Source of the DNA: Fidelibacterota bacterium
Lineage (GTDB): Bacteria > Fidelibacterota > Fidelibacteria > Fidelibacterales > Fidelibacteraceae
Reading direction: 5' to 3'
Length of the DNA stretch: 64,000 nt
NCBI GenBank assembly: GCA_028699915.1
Contig: JAQVTR010000002.1
Span: forward strand, 1 to 64,000
This document shows, piece by piece, positions 52,448 through 62,425 of the stretch. A program made the translations under genes and the position numbers. How positions within the stretch are numbered: position 1 is the stretch's first letter; every line of letters starts with the position of its first letter. A model generated the notes under the pieces. The model was given only the letters and a program-made list of their open reading frames with translations, had not been told where the DNA came from and ran no database searches.

Positions 52448-55033
52448 CTATTTTTTGGCGCTTACGATAATGCCGTTGTCGTTTACGCCGATCAGGTAAT
52501 GATTCCCTGGCAACAGCCTGCCGGCCAGCAACTCCTCCGCAAGGCGGTTTTCCACCTCGTGCTGGATCAGGCGCTTCAGCGGGCGCGCTCCGAAATTGGG
52601 ATCGTAACCCTTTTCCGCCAAATAACAGCGTGCATCCGCATCCGCTTCTACATGAATATTCTGCAGCGCCAGACGTTCCTGCACACGGCGAAACTGAATA
52701 TCAGCAATGGCTTTCAGCTGTTCGTGGCTCAGTCCCTGAAATGCAATGATCTCATCGATGCGATTGATGAATTCCGGGCGGAAATGCAGGCGAAGACGTT
52801 CCTGCAGGCGCGGATCCAGAGTGTCGAAGGAAGCCCCTCTTTCAAATAATTCCCTGCCCAGTTCCGACCCGAGATTGGATGTCATGATGATCAGGGTATT
52901 GCGGAAATCCACGGTACGGCCTTTCCCGTCCGTCAGGCGGCCATCATCCAGGATCTGCAGAAGAATGTTGAACACATCCGGATGCGCTTTTTCGATCTCG
53001 TCCAGCAGGATCACCGAATAAGGCCGGCGGCGGATACTTTCCGTGAGCTTGCCGCCTTCCTCGTAACCGATATAGCCCGGCGGCGCCCCGATCATGCGCG
53101 ACACGGAATGCCGCTCCATGTACTCGGACATATCCAGGCGCACCAAGGCGTGTTCATCATCAAAGAGAAAATGCGCCAGAGCCCGGGACAATTCCGTTTT
53201 TCCGACACCGCTGGGCCCGAGGAACAAAAAGGACCCGATCGGACGATTTTCGTCTCCCAGTCCGCTGCGGCTGCGGCGAACGGCATTGGAGACCGCCTTC
53301 AGCGCCGCATCCTGACCGACCACACGCTCATGAAGATGCACTTCAAGGTTTAGCAAGCGCTCGTTTTCCGATTGCAGCATGCGCTTGACGGGAATGCCGG
53401 TCCAGCGGCTGAGCACTTCGGCGATATCCTCCTCGTCGACCTCTTCTTTCAGCAGCGGTGATTCCGTATGTAATTTTTCCAGCTTCCCTTTTTCACTTTC
53501 CAGTTTTTCCTGCATTTTAATCAGCGTACCATAGCGGATCTGCGCCACCTTTTCATAGTCGCCGCTGCGTTCGGCTTCCGCTTCTTCCGCTTTCAGCCGC
53601 TCAATGGCGCTTTTAATGTTCCGTATATCCGTGATCAGGGATTTTTCGGACATCCATTTAGCGCGGAGATCTTCAAGTTTGGTGCCGATATCCCTGAGTT
53701 CCTTTTCAAGTTCTTTCAGGCGTTGTGCAGAAGCCGCATCTTTCTCCTTCTTCAGGGCTTGCTTTTCAATCTCCAGCTGAACGCGCCGGCGTTCAAATTC
53801 GTCCACTTCCTCCGGCATGCTGTCGATCTCCACCCGCAGGCGCGATGCCGCTTCATCAACCAAATCAATGGCCTTGTCCGGCAGAAAACGGTCTGCGATA
53901 TAACGGTCCGACAATCGCGCTGCTGCAACCAGGGCGGCGTCGGTGATACGCACACCGTGATGAATATCGTATTTTTCTTTAATGCCCCGCAGAATGGAGA
54001 CTGTATCCTCGACCGAGGGTTCGCCGACATAGATCTTCTGGAAACGGCGTTCCAGTGCGGAATCTTTTTCTATATATTTCTGATATTCGTTCAGGGTTGT
54101 TGCGCCGACGCAATGCAAAAGTCCGCGTGCCAATGCCGGCTTAAGCATGTTTCCGGCATCAACCGCACCTTCGGCGTTGCCGGCACCTACGATCAGATGC
54201 AGTTCGTCAATAAAAAGAATGATCTGTCCGTTCGATTCCTCCACCTCTTTCAGCACCGCCTTAAAGCGGTCTTCAAATTCGCCGCGATACTTGGCACCAG
54301 CCAATATGGAAGAAATATCAAGCATTATAATTCGCTTGTTTTTAAGTGATTCCGGAACATCCGCATTCACAATGCGCTGTGCAAGTCCCTCAACAATCGC
54401 CGTCTTTCCTACTCCGGGTTCACCGATCAGGACAGGATTGTTTTTGGTACGGCGCGACAAAACCTGAATACTGCGGCGGATCTCATCGTCCCTGCCGATC
54501 ACCGGATCCAGCCTGGCTTCTGCCGCCCGTTCCGTCAGATCCACTCCAAAACGTTTTAAGGCCTCATATTTGGATTCCGGATGTTCGTCTTTTACCGCTT
54601 TGCTCCCGCGGATCTTCCGCATCAGAATAAGAAAACGGTCACGGTCAAGATCGCTTCCACGCAAAATATCGCAAACAGCTCCGTTTTGCATCAGTGCCAG
54701 GAAAAGATGCTCTACGCTGACATATTCATCCTTGATCGCTGCAGCTTCTTTTTCGGCTTCGTGAAAAATACGCAAAAGATCCTGCCCCGGATAGGTCTGC
54801 GATACCGAAGCGACTTTCGGCAGTTTGCGGATCCCTTCTTCCGTTCGCCGGATCAGCTCTTCCACCGGCGTATTGCTCAATCCGATCAGACGCGGTATCA
54901 GCCCCTCCTCCTGCGTCAGCAAGGCGTAGGTCAGGTGCAGCGGCGTAATTTCCTGCTGACCGTATTCTCCGGCCAGGAACTGGCTCTGCTGAATCGCTTC
55001 GCGGCTTTTAACCGTATATTTATTGAAATCCAT
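52448..55033 (-). CDS. clpB: ClpB disaggregase
   Basis: An 861-residue AAA+ chaperone. The N-terminal Clp repeat domain ([20 protein letters not shown]) is complete, followed by AAA1 with GEPGVGKTA, the long coiled-coil middle domain (about 400-530) that contacts DnaK, and AAA2 with GPSGVGKTE. It extracts and refolds aggregated proteins with DnaK/GrpE. GAAAGGAGAT precedes the ATG at 55033. Repeated TGTCA elements lie upstream and may be regulatory. Confidence 0.98.
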   Translation of the reverse strand: MDFNKYTVKSREAIQQSQFLAGEYGQQEITPLHLTYALLTQEEGLIPRLIGLSNTPVEELIRRTEEGIRKLPKVASVSQTYPGQDLLRIFHEAEKEAAAIKDEYVSVEHLFLALMQNGAVCDILRGSDLDRDRFLILMRKIRGSKAVKDEHPESKYEALKRFGVDLTERAAEARLDPVIGRDDEIRRSIQVLSRRTKNNPVLIGEPGVGKTAIVEGLAQRIVNADVPESLKNKRIIMLDISSILAGAKYRGEFEDRFKAVLKEVEESNGQIILFIDELHLIVGAGNAEGAVDAGNMLKPALARGLLHCVGATTLNEYQKYIEKDSALERRFQKIYVGEPSVEDTVSILRGIKEKYDIHHGVRITDAALVAAARLSDRYIADRFLPDKAIDLVDEAASRLRVEIDSMPEEVDEFERRRVQLEIEKQALKKEKDAASAQRLKELEKELRDIGTKLEDLRAKWMSEKSLITDIRNIKSAIERLKAEEAEAERSGDYEKVAQIRYGTLIKMQEKLESEKGKLEKLHTESPLLKEEVDEEDIAEVLSRWTGIPVKRMLQSENERLLNLEVHLHERVVGQDAALKAVSNAVRRSRSGLGDENRPIGSFLFLGPSGVGKTELSRALAHFLFDDEHALVRLDMSEYMERHSVSRMIGAPPGYIGYEEGGKLTESIRRRPYSVILLDEIEKAHPDVFNILLQILDDGRLTDGKGRTVDFRNTLIIMTSNLGSELGRELFERGASFDTLDPRLQERLRLHFRPEFINRIDEIIAFQGLSHEQLKAIADIQFRRVQERLALQNIHVEADADARCYLAEKGYDPNFGARPLKRLIQHEVENRLAEELLAGRLLPGNHYLIGVNDNGIIVSAKK

Positions 55034-55096
55034 CGTTATCTCCTTTCACCCTTCATCCCGTTTTTAAGCATCAAATTCCATACCAAAAGTGTAAAA

Positions 55097-55142
55097 ATGT
55101 CATTTTGACATAATACCCGGACCTCAATTGTCATATTGTCAT
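55097..55142. promoter_or_regulatory. TGTCA repeat cluster in the clpB/RNase H divergent region
   Basis: ATGTCA-TTT-TGACAT at 55097-55111 is a perfect inverted repeat, and ATTGTCAT is repeated exactly in tandem at 55127 and 55135. Four TGTCA half-sites within 45 bp between two divergent genes suggest an operator. It does not match CIRCE. Confidence 0.45.
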
Positions 55143-55239
55143 TATGTGGCAATAAAATATTCGCTTTTTACCTCTGATCTGTCCCCGTTCCGGATAAAAA
55201 ACGCTTCTGTTCCTGCCGCGTTAAGCTTATATTTAGCGA

Positions 55240-55950
55240 ATGAATCACTTGCATCAGGACAAAACCCTTCCCTGCGCCCGCGCATTCAGCGAATACCTGA
55301 ATCAATTCGAATTCCGCGCCCTGCCGGATCTTGATGCGACCCGGGACTATGCGGCAAAAATGGACATATACGCAGCGGATCTGTACATCGGAAAACTGGC
55401 GATCTATTACAGCCCCAGGAAAAAAACTTATACCCTCAGCTGTCCCGCAATCACAGTTCCGGCTTACCGGGATGTGCTGAAGGAAAAATGGCGGGATTTT
55501 CAAAACACCTTGATGCCGGAAGCCGGCCATAACGGCGTTTCCGCCTACGTAGACGGATCCTTTATGCAAGAACGCATCGGTTACGGCGCCGTTCTTGTAC
55601 AAAAAAACCGTATCCTCACGGAGATCTCCGGCAGTCTTGACAGCCAATACAATGCACACCGCCAGATCGCCGGCGAACTGAAGGCGGTCCTGGAAGCGCT
55701 TGCCTGGTGTCAAAAAAACAGGATCGGGGAGCTGCATATTTACTATGATTATCAAGGCATAGAAATGTGGGCTCGAGGCAAATGGAAAGCCAAAACCGAA
55801 CTGACACAAAAATATCAGCAATTCATGGTCCGCCAATCCATGATCCTTCACTTTCACAAGGTCAGTGCACACAGCGGCAACCGCTGGAACGAACATGCCG
55901 ACCGCCTGGCAAAGCTGGGAGCGGAAAAAAACACCCCGCTTCAGGGATAA
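55240..55950 (+). CDS. rnhA: Ribonuclease HI with N-terminal extension
   Basis: A 236-residue protein. The RNase H domain (about 102-232) has the catalytic set: D in AYVDGSF, E in QIAGELKAVL, D in IYYDYQG and D in HADRLAK. It removes RNA from RNA-DNA hybrids. The first 100 residues (DLDATRDYAAKMDIYAADLY, then IGKLAIYYSPRKKTYTL) are not the usual hybrid-binding or viroplasmin domain. The gene ends three bases before uvrB. Confidence 0.85.
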   Translation: MNHLHQDKTLPCARAFSEYLNQFEFRALPDLDATRDYAAKMDIYAADLYIGKLAIYYSPRKKTYTLSCPAITVPAYRDVLKEKWRDFQNTLMPEAGHNGVSAYVDGSFMQERIGYGAVLVQKNRILTEISGSLDSQYNAHRQIAGELKAVLEALAWCQKNRIGELHIYYDYQGIEMWARGKWKAKTELTQKYQQFMVRQSMILHFHKVSAHSGNRWNEHADRLAKLGAEKNTPLQG

Positions 55951-55953
55951 TCC

Positions 55954-57963
55954 ATGGCCTTTCGCGAAACAGACAAAGCACTGAAAGTACAATCCTCTTA
56001 CCAGCCCGCCGGTGATCAGCCGGAGGCCATCCGCAGCCTGGTAGAAGGAATACGCCGCGGCGAGCAATATCAGACTCTTTTGGGCATCACAGGCAGCGGT
56101 AAAACCTACACGATGGCCAAGGTCATCGAAGCGGTACAAAAACCTACGCTGATCATTTCCCATAACAAAACCCTTGCGGCACAGCTTTATGGGGAATTCA
56201 AGTCCTTTTTTCCGGACAATGCCGTCGAATACTTCATTTCCTATTACGATTATTATCAGCCGGAAGCCTATATCGCGACCACCGACACCTACATTGAAAA
56301 AGATTCCGACATCAACGACGAGATCGAGAAACTGCGCTTAAAGGCGACCTCTTCACTGCTTGGCCGCAGGGATGTGATCGTGATCGCATCCGTTTCCTGC
56401 ATCTTCGGACTTGGGTCGCCAGAAGATTACGAGAATCAGATCATTGTTCTGCGCAAGGGCGATACGATCAAGCGCAAGGAGCTGTTCGCAAAGCTTGTTT
56501 ATATTCATTACACGCGCAACGATATCAGTTTTTCCCGATCGACCTTCCGGGTCCGCGGTGATAGCATCGAGATCTATCCAGCCTATGAGGACCAAAGCAT
56601 CCGTCTGGAGTTTTGGGGGGATGAGATCGACCGTATTACCGTAACCGAGCCGCTGACGGGAAAAACGTTGAAAGAACTGGAATTTGCTGTCATTTATCCT
56701 GCCAGGCACTTTGTCACCGACAGCGAAAAGGTCAAGATCGCGATTAAAAACATTCGCATTGAATTACAGGAACGCCTGAATGAACTTCGGCAAAACGGCA
56801 AGCTGTTGGAAGCGCAACGTCTTGAACAGCGGACCCAATACGACATTGAAATGATCCAGGAGATCGGCTATTGTTCCGGAATAGAGAATTACAGCCGGCA
56901 TTTGACCCTCAGGAAACCCGGGGAACGCCCCTTTACGCTAATGGATTTTTTTTCCGATGATTTTCTGACCATCATCGACGAATCCCATGCGACGATACCG
57001 CAGATCCATGCCATGTATAACGGCGACCGTTCCCGCAAACAAATATTGGTCGAATACGGTTTCCGTCTTCCCAGCGCCTTTGACAACCGTCCGCTGAAAT
57101 TTCCTGAATTCGAGAAGATGCTGAAGCAGGCGATATTTGTTTCCGCAACGCCATCGGAATATGAAATCCGGCAATCGGAAGGCGTTGTTGTGGAACAAAT
57201 CATCCGTCCCACCGGCTTGCTGGACCCCCGCATTGAACTTCGCCCCACCGAAGGACAGATCGACGATCTGATCCATGAAATCCGGAAGCGGGTTGAAAAG
57301 AAAGAGCGCGTTCTTGTGACGACTCTGACCAAACGGGAATCCGAGGATCTTGCTTCCTATCTGAAGAACCTGAACATCCGCGTGCGTTACCTGCATTCCG
57401 AGATCGACGCCCTGGAGCGTGTGCTTATTCTGCGCGAACTGCGCACCGGCGCTTTTGACGTCCTGGTCGGCGTGAACCTCCTAAGGGAAGGTCTGGATCT
57501 TCCGGAAGTCTCCCTGGTCGCTATTCTGGGAGCGGACAAACAAGGATTCCTGCGTTCTGAACGATCTTTATTCCAGATCGCCGGCCGCGCCTCCCGCAAT
57601 ATCGACGGCACCGTGCTATTTTATGCCGACAGGACCAGCGATGCCATGCAGTCCGTAATCCGGGAAACCCTGCGCAGGCGGGAGCTGCAGATTTTGCACA
57701 ATAAAAAATACGGGATCGAGCCGAAAACCATTTACAAGACCGAAGCGGAAATTCGCAGCATCACCTCTATCGCGGACATGAAGACGGATTACAAAGTGAG
57801 CGGAACTGCTCACAAAAACACTGAAAAACTCAGCAAATTTGAAACTATGAACCTGATCGAGCGTCTGACGATCGAGATGCAGAACGCAGCGGAAAACCTC
57901 GAGTTCGAAAAAGCGGCGTTGCTGCGTGATGAGATCCTGGAATTGCGGAAAAATAAATCTTGA
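55954..57963 (+). CDS. uvrB: UvrABC system protein B
   Basis: A 669-residue excision-repair helicase of usual length. Walker A GITGSGKT is at 44-51, the tyrosine-rich beta-hairpin ([20 protein letters not shown]) inserts between DNA strands, and the C-terminal UVR domain ([20 protein letters not shown]) contacts UvrC. It verifies damage after UvrA loading. It is likely cotranscribed with the RNase HI gene. Confidence 0.98.
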   Translation: MAFRETDKALKVQSSYQPAGDQPEAIRSLVEGIRRGEQYQTLLGITGSGKTYTMAKVIEAVQKPTLIISHNKTLAAQLYGEFKSFFPDNAVEYFISYYDYYQPEAYIATTDTYIEKDSDINDEIEKLRLKATSSLLGRRDVIVIASVSCIFGLGSPEDYENQIIVLRKGDTIKRKELFAKLVYIHYTRNDISFSRSTFRVRGDSIEIYPAYEDQSIRLEFWGDEIDRITVTEPLTGKTLKELEFAVIYPARHFVTDSEKVKIAIKNIRIELQERLNELRQNGKLLEAQRLEQRTQYDIEMIQEIGYCSGIENYSRHLTLRKPGERPFTLMDFFSDDFLTIIDESHATIPQIHAMYNGDRSRKQILVEYGFRLPSAFDNRPLKFPEFEKMLKQAIFVSATPSEYEIRQSEGVVVEQIIRPTGLLDPRIELRPTEGQIDDLIHEIRKRVEKKERVLVTTLTKRESEDLASYLKNLNIRVRYLHSEIDALERVLILRELRTGAFDVLVGVNLLREGLDLPEVSLVAILGADKQGFLRSERSLFQIAGRASRNIDGTVLFYADRTSDAMQSVIRETLRRRELQILHNKKYGIEPKTIYKTEAEIRSITSIADMKTDYKVSGTAHKNTEKLSKFETMNLIERLTIEMQNAAENLEFEKAALLRDEILELRKNKS

Positions 57964-58055
57964 TATTTTTTACCATTTTATTGCATTTGCACAAAGTTTT
58001 TTTTACATTTTTCATTGATATGGATAATAAGAAATACACCTTAAGTTAGGAGTGA

Positions 58056-58568
58056 ATGATGAAAAAATTTTTTATGTCCCTTCTCTGGGTTTTGCTCTTT
58101 GCCGCTCTTGGAGCAATGTATTACTACCAGACCACCTTTGACAAACGTTTAGGGAACTCCGATGCCCGCTCAAAGTCCATCGAAGACCGCTATCAGACAT
58201 ATACCGATAAGCAGCATGATTTTGATGTTCTGCTGATCGGACACCGCAAACACATCAATCAGAACAGCCAGAATCTTTCTGATTTGCAGAATGAGCTCAA
58301 ACAATTTAAAAATCAGCACTCCAACGATTTGTTCCTGATCAATATGCGTATCGATTCCCTCGCAAGCATCGTAAACGCCAATCAAGCCGCGTTGCGCAGC
58401 CGTGTTGATGACGTGGATTCCAAAGTCACCAGTCTGCGCCGTACAGTAACCCAGAACAATATTACCGCTACGCAACAGCTGACCACCATTTCCCGTGAAA
58501 TCGAAAAGATGCAAAGCCAGATCCTGGCTCTGGATTCCACCACCGTTAAGGTCAAACAGCGCCGCTGA
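58056..58568 (+). CDS. Membrane-anchored coiled-coil protein
   Basis: A 170-residue protein. One N-terminal transmembrane segment (FFMSLLWVLLFAALGAMYYY) is followed by heptad-rich helix to the end, with no globular domain. The outer part therefore probably extends into the periplasm. Function is unknown. TTAGGAGTG lies before the ATG codons at 58056/58059 and a strong terminator follows the stop, so it is a single-gene unit. Confidence 0.75.
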   Translation: MMKKFFMSLLWVLLFAALGAMYYYQTTFDKRLGNSDARSKSIEDRYQTYTDKQHDFDVLLIGHRKHINQNSQNLSDLQNELKQFKNQHSNDLFLINMRIDSLASIVNANQAALRSRVDDVDSKVTSLRRTVTQNNITATQQLTTISREIEKMQSQILALDSTTVKVKQRR

Positions 58569-58587
58569 TAAATCGCGTCATATAGAT

Positions 58588-58616
58588 AAATCGCTCCTGT
58601 TAGGAGCGATTTTTTG
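58588..58616 (+). terminator. Rho-independent terminator after the coiled-coil gene
   Basis: AAATCGCTCC and GGAGCGATTT form a perfect 10-bp stem around TGTTA and run into TTTT. It lies about 20 bases after the stop codon. Confidence 0.92.
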
Positions 58617-58691
58617 TTTTACCCGATAAATGGAATACTTTGAATTTGAATCGGCAGAACGGCGCTGTTTTTGATTTTCTTTCGGTTCTCA

Positions 58692-58720
58692 TTGCATTTT
58701 TAAGCGCTTCTCTGTATAAT
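58692..58720 (+). promoter_or_regulatory. Promoter of the yebC-ruvC-ruvA unit
   Basis: TTGCAT, a 17-base spacer and a consensus TATAAT at 58715-58720, 36 bases before the yebC ATG. Confidence 0.65.
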
Positions 58721-58756
58721 ATGCAGATTTTTCAACGTTAAGAACAGAGAGGAAAT

Positions 58757-59506
58757 ATGTCCGGACACAGCAAATGGGCAAATATTAAGCACCGGAAAGC
58801 GGCACAGGATTCCAAACGTGCCAAAGTGTGGACAAAAATACTGAAAGAGATCACTATTTCGGCCCGGCATGGCGGTGGTGATCCCGATGCAAATCCGCGG
58901 CTGCGCACAGCGGTCATTGCGGCAAGAACATCCAATATTCCCAATGACACACTGCAGCGCGCAATAAAAAAAGGAACCGGAGAGCTGGAAGGTGTCAATT
59001 ACGAAGAGATCCTTTATGAAGGATACGGGCCTTACGGAATAGCGCTGATGCTGGAAATCATGACCGACAACCGTCAGCGCACGGTTGCCGAAATACGGCA
59101 TTTACTTTCCAAGCACGGCGGCAACCTTGGCGAGAGCGGTTCCGTTGCATGGAATTTTACCCGCAAAGGCAATATTGTCATCGATTCGGAGCAGGTCAGT
59201 GAGGATGATCTGATCATGAAAGCCCTGGATGCGGGTGCGGTTGATGTAAAGCGCGAAGGCGATTCTTTTTCGGTACTCTGTGAGCCTTCAGATTTCAATG
59301 ACCTTCATGAAGCCCTGAAAAAGGATTTCAGCATCAGCCACGCGGAGATCGAACAGATCCCCGGCACCACCGTTAAGATCGAAACGGTTGAAGAAGCCAC
59401 AAAATTCATGAAATTGTACGAAATGCTGGAAGACCATGATGACGTTCAGAAAGTTTGGGACAATTCCGAAATTCCGGAAGCCGTCATGGAACAACTGAAC
59501 GAATGA
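58757..59506 (+). CDS. yebC: YebC/PmpR family DNA-binding regulator
   Basis: A 249-residue protein. MSGHSKWANIKHRKAAQDSK, GGGDPDANPRLRTAV and SNIPNDTLQRAIKKGTGE are diagnostic. YebC-type proteins are reported as transcription regulators or, more recently, as translation factors for proline stretches; the position before ruvC is conserved in many bacteria. GAGAGGAAAT precedes the ATG. Confidence 0.96.
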   Translation: MSGHSKWANIKHRKAAQDSKRAKVWTKILKEITISARHGGGDPDANPRLRTAVIAARTSNIPNDTLQRAIKKGTGELEGVNYEEILYEGYGPYGIALMLEIMTDNRQRTVAEIRHLLSKHGGNLGESGSVAWNFTRKGNIVIDSEQVSEDDLIMKALDAGAVDVKREGDSFSVLCEPSDFNDLHEALKKDFSISHAEIEQIPGTTVKIETVEEATKFMKLYEMLEDHDDVQKVWDNSEIPEAVMEQLNE

Positions 59507-59991
59507 CTATTCTCGGCATAGATCCCGGCCTGAACACAAGCGGATACGGACTGATCCGCGTGAAAGGACCTTACCTGCAATTTCTGGCCGCGGGAACCAT
59601 CTCGACTTTCAAAGCGGAAAATTTCTCTGCTAAGCTCGGGATCCTCTACCGCAGCTGCTGCGGGATCCTGGACGATTACCATCCCGATGCCTATGCCATT
59701 GAAGAAACCTATTCCAATGTCAATCCGCGCACTTCGCTCAAACTGGGACACGCGCGGGGCGTTCTGATGCTGGCCGCTCACGAACGGAATTGTCCGGTTT
59801 ACGAGTATCCTGCGGCAATCGTAAAGAAATCTTTGACCGGAAGAGGCGGCGCATCAAAGGAACAGGTCCGCTACATGGTTCTGAAAATGCTGAAAATGCA
59901 GGATTTTGAGGGAAAAATGGATGTCAGTGACGCTCTGGCGGTTGCCATTACCCATTATCATCATCTTCGCTATCATCTTCTGAAACAATAA
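59503..59991 (+). CDS. ruvC: Holliday junction resolvase RuvC
   Basis: A 162-residue nuclease. D7 in ILGIDPGLNTSGYG, E in AIEETYSN and the C-terminal DVSDALAVAITHYHH aspartates form the catalytic site. The ATG at 59503 overlaps the yebC stop (ATGA). It cleaves Holliday junctions moved by RuvAB; ruvB is not visible in the window. Confidence 0.97.
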   Translation: MTILGIDPGLNTSGYGLIRVKGPYLQFLAAGTISTFKAENFSAKLGILYRSCCGILDDYHPDAYAIEETYSNVNPRTSLKLGHARGVLMLAAHERNCPVYEYPAAIVKKSLTGRGGASKEQVRYMVLKMLKMQDFEGKMDVSDALAVAITHYHHLRYHLLKQ

Positions 59992-60000
59992 GGAAGTCCC

Positions 60001-60600
60001 ATGATCGCATTTCTCAAAGGAAAAATCGAGCTTAAAAAACCGAATTCGGTCGTTCTGAACATTCAGGATGCCGGACTGGAATGCATTATCAGCCTTTACA
60101 CCTACGAAAAACTTCCCGCGCCCGGGAACAGCTGTCGTTTGCTTACCTATCTGCATGTGCGTGAAGACATCCTGCAGCTTTACGGTTTTTTTGACGAAAA
60201 GGAAAAAGGGGTCTTCCTCAAACTGATCTCACTCTCCGGCATCGGGCCTAAGCAGGCGATCAATATTCTTTCCGGTATCCGTTACGATCTGCTGACGAAT
60301 CATATCATCAACGGCGACGTGGCGGCGGTCAAACGTGCCCCGGGTGTCGGTGATAAGACCGCCCGGAGGATCATTCTGGAACTTAAGGAAAAGATCAGTG
60401 ATGAAGAAGTCAGCGCGATCAGCGGTATCGGCGGCGATCCCTTGCTTTCCGCCAATGTTGCCGATGCTCTGCTGGCCCTGGAATCACTGGGCTACAAGCG
60501 CAGTACGGTACAGAATACGATCAATAAATTCATTAAAGACGACGAAACGATCAACACCGAAACCATCATCAAGCGTTTTTTGAATCAACAAAACAAATAG
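60001..60600 (+). CDS. ruvA: Holliday junction DNA helicase subunit RuvA
   Basis: A 199-residue protein. The OB-fold domain ends in LHVREDILQLYGF, the helix-hairpin-helix motifs are LISLSGIGPKQAINIL and KRAPGVGDKTARRIILELK, and domain III at the end contacts RuvB (ALLALESLGYKRS). AAGGA stands before the ATG, nine bases after ruvC. Confidence 0.97.
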   Translation: MIAFLKGKIELKKPNSVVLNIQDAGLECIISLYTYEKLPAPGNSCRLLTYLHVREDILQLYGFFDEKEKGVFLKLISLSGIGPKQAINILSGIRYDLLTNHIINGDVAAVKRAPGVGDKTARRIILELKEKISDEEVSAISGIGGDPLLSANVADALLALESLGYKRSTVQNTINKFIKDDETINTETIIKRFLNQQNK

Positions 60601-60608
60601 TTTATCCC

Positions 60609-61181
60609 ATGCTGAAGACGCTTTTGCTAAAAAACCGTTCCTACCGGCGTTTTTATCCGGAACCCGCACTGAGCGAAGCGGAGTTGAAGGATCTGATCGA
60701 GGCCGCCCGCTTCTCCCCTTCCGCCCGCAACGATCAGCCGCTGAAATACCTGATCCTGCATTCCCGCAAAGCCTGTAATGCGATCTTCCCCTTTTTGGCC
60801 TGGGCGGGATACCTGTCCCAATGGCCGGGGCCATCGGAATCTGAACGTCCGACCTCTTATATCATTATGCTCCTTGATAAACAGATCAGCGATCAAGCCG
60901 ATACGGATGCGGGAATTGCCTGTCAGAGCATCTTGCTCAGCGCCGTTGAAAAAGGTTTTGGGGGTTGCATCCTGGGGGCCATCCAACGTGAGGGCATCCG
61001 CCGTATTTTCAATATTGACCAAGCTTATGAGATCCGCTATGTTATTGCGCTCGGGAAACCTTCTGAATCGGTTGTGACCGAAACCCACCGCAACGGGAAT
61101 ACGCGCTATTACCGTTCCGAAGATGGTACGCATCATGTTCCAAAACGCAGCCGCGAGGAACTGATCCTGAATATTCTCTGA
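60609..61181 (+). CDS. Nitroreductase family flavoprotein
   Basis: A 190-residue FMN-dependent oxidoreductase. RSYRRFYPEP opens as in this family, ARFSPSARNDQPLKYLIL is the FMN-binding segment, and VEKGFGGCILGAIQREGIRR is the typical middle. The substrate is unknown; it may reduce quinones, nitro compounds or flavins. It lies eight bases after ruvA and probably shares its transcript, without functional relation. Confidence 0.9.
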   Translation: MLKTLLLKNRSYRRFYPEPALSEAELKDLIEAARFSPSARNDQPLKYLILHSRKACNAIFPFLAWAGYLSQWPGPSESERPTSYIIMLLDKQISDQADTDAGIACQSILLSAVEKGFGGCILGAIQREGIRRIFNIDQAYEIRYVIALGKPSESVVTETHRNGNTRYYRSEDGTHHVPKRSREELILNIL

Positions 61182-61218
61182 TAATCCTTCAAAATCGCCT
61201 CCAAATTCTGAAACATTA

Positions 61219-61247
61219 TTGGTATTTTCATTTTATTTTTGTATAAT
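61219..61247 (+). promoter_or_regulatory. Promoter of the class V aminotransferase gene
   Basis: TTGGTA, a 17-base T-rich spacer and TATAAT at 61242-61247, 39 bases before the ATG. Confidence 0.6.
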
Positions 61248-61286
61248 TATTTGTCATTGATCATAGTTTAAATAAAGGATGTTGCC

Positions 61287-62360
61287 ATGCACAAGAAGCT
61301 CTTCATTCCGGGTCCGGTTGATGTCCGGCCTGAAATCCTCGAAGCATTTGCCACCCCCATGATCGGTCACCGCACCAAAGATATTTCCGCTTTGCAGGAA
61401 CGGATCTCCATGGGACTGCAAAAATTGTTCTTTACGGAAAATACCATGATCCTTTCCACTTCTTCGGGAACGGGATTGATGGAAGGTGCCGTTCGCTCCT
61501 TTACGGGCCGGCGCGTGCTGGTCTTTTCTGTCGGCGCCTTTGGAAACCGGTGGGCGCAACTGGCAGAAGGCAACGGCGTTCCCGTTGACAAGGTAGAGGT
61601 CACCTGGGGCATGCCAACCCTGCCGGAAGTCGTGGACGAATATCTTGCCACGGGGAAATACGATGTATTTACCGTTACCCACAATGAAACTTCCACCGGC
61701 GTTATGAATGATCTCGAGGCCATTTCCGTGGTCCGTAAAAAATACCCGAACGTGTTCTGGCTGGTAGATGCCGTTTCCTCCATGGGCGGGGCAAAGATCG
61801 AAGTCGACAAGCTGGGTATCGATGTCTGTATCACTTCTACGCAGAAATGCCTGGGTTTGCCTCCCGGAATGTCCGTTGCCTCCGTAAGCGATAAGGCCAT
61901 TGAATACGCAAAAGGCGTCAAAAACCGCGGATGCTATTTCGATTACGTGGAACTCTATAAATTCGTCAAAGAGAAGCCGTATCAGTACCCCTCGACACCC
62001 AGCATTCCACACATGTACGGCCTTGATAAACAGCTGGATTACATTCTGAATCAGGAAGGACTCGAAAAGCGCTTCAACAGACATGCCGCGATGGCGGAAA
62101 CGGTCCGTAAATGGGCGGTTCAAAAGGGATTTGAGATTCTTGCTGCCGAAGGTTACCGCTCGAACACCGTCACCACGATCAGAAACACCAAGGGTATTTC
62201 GATCGCAGACCTGAATAAAAGTTTGGGCCAGCAGGGATATTCCATTTCCAACGGCTACGGCGCCTTGAAAGAAAAAACCTTCCGGATCGCCCATATGGCG
62301 GACCGGCAGCCCGAAGAACTCCAGGCGCTGCTGGATATTCTCAGCAAAGAAATAAAATAA
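61287..62360 (+). CDS. Class V aminotransferase (alanine-glyoxylate / serine-pyruvate type)
   Basis: A 357-residue PLP enzyme. IPGPVDVRPEILEAF starts the fold, D161 in WLVDAVSSMGG binds the pyridine nitrogen, and K187 in ITSTQKCLGLPPG forms the Schiff base. Relatives use alanine, serine or phosphoserine-like donors with glyoxylate or other oxoacids. A role in serine synthesis next to serA is possible, but the genes are 11 kb apart. It is monocistronic with its own promoter and terminator. Confidence 0.9.
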   Translation: MHKKLFIPGPVDVRPEILEAFATPMIGHRTKDISALQERISMGLQKLFFTENTMILSTSSGTGLMEGAVRSFTGRRVLVFSVGAFGNRWAQLAEGNGVPVDKVEVTWGMPTLPEVVDEYLATGKYDVFTVTHNETSTGVMNDLEAISVVRKKYPNVFWLVDAVSSMGGAKIEVDKLGIDVCITSTQKCLGLPPGMSVASVSDKAIEYAKGVKNRGCYFDYVELYKFVKEKPYQYPSTPSIPHMYGLDKQLDYILNQEGLEKRFNRHAAMAETVRKWAVQKGFEILAAEGYRSNTVTTIRNTKGISIADLNKSLGQQGYSISNGYGALKEKTFRIAHMADRQPEELQALLDILSKEIK

Positions 62361-62374
62361 TCCTCAGGGAAATC

Positions 62375-62408
62375 AAAAAGACCCGCGCTTGTTGTCACGG
62401 GTCTTTTT
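62375..62408. terminator. Bidirectional Rho-independent terminator
   Basis: AAAAAGACCCG and CGGGTCTTTTT pair around a 12-base loop. Each strand ends in a T run (eight on plus, five on minus), serving the convergent aminotransferase and iron-sulfur flavoprotein genes. Confidence 0.9.
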
Positions 62409-62425
62409 TTTATTTGAATCATTGT

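Noticed and set aside
61254-62294. A 346-codon minus-strand frame opposite the aminotransferase
   Set aside because: Antisense to an intact PLP enzyme with its own promoter and terminator.
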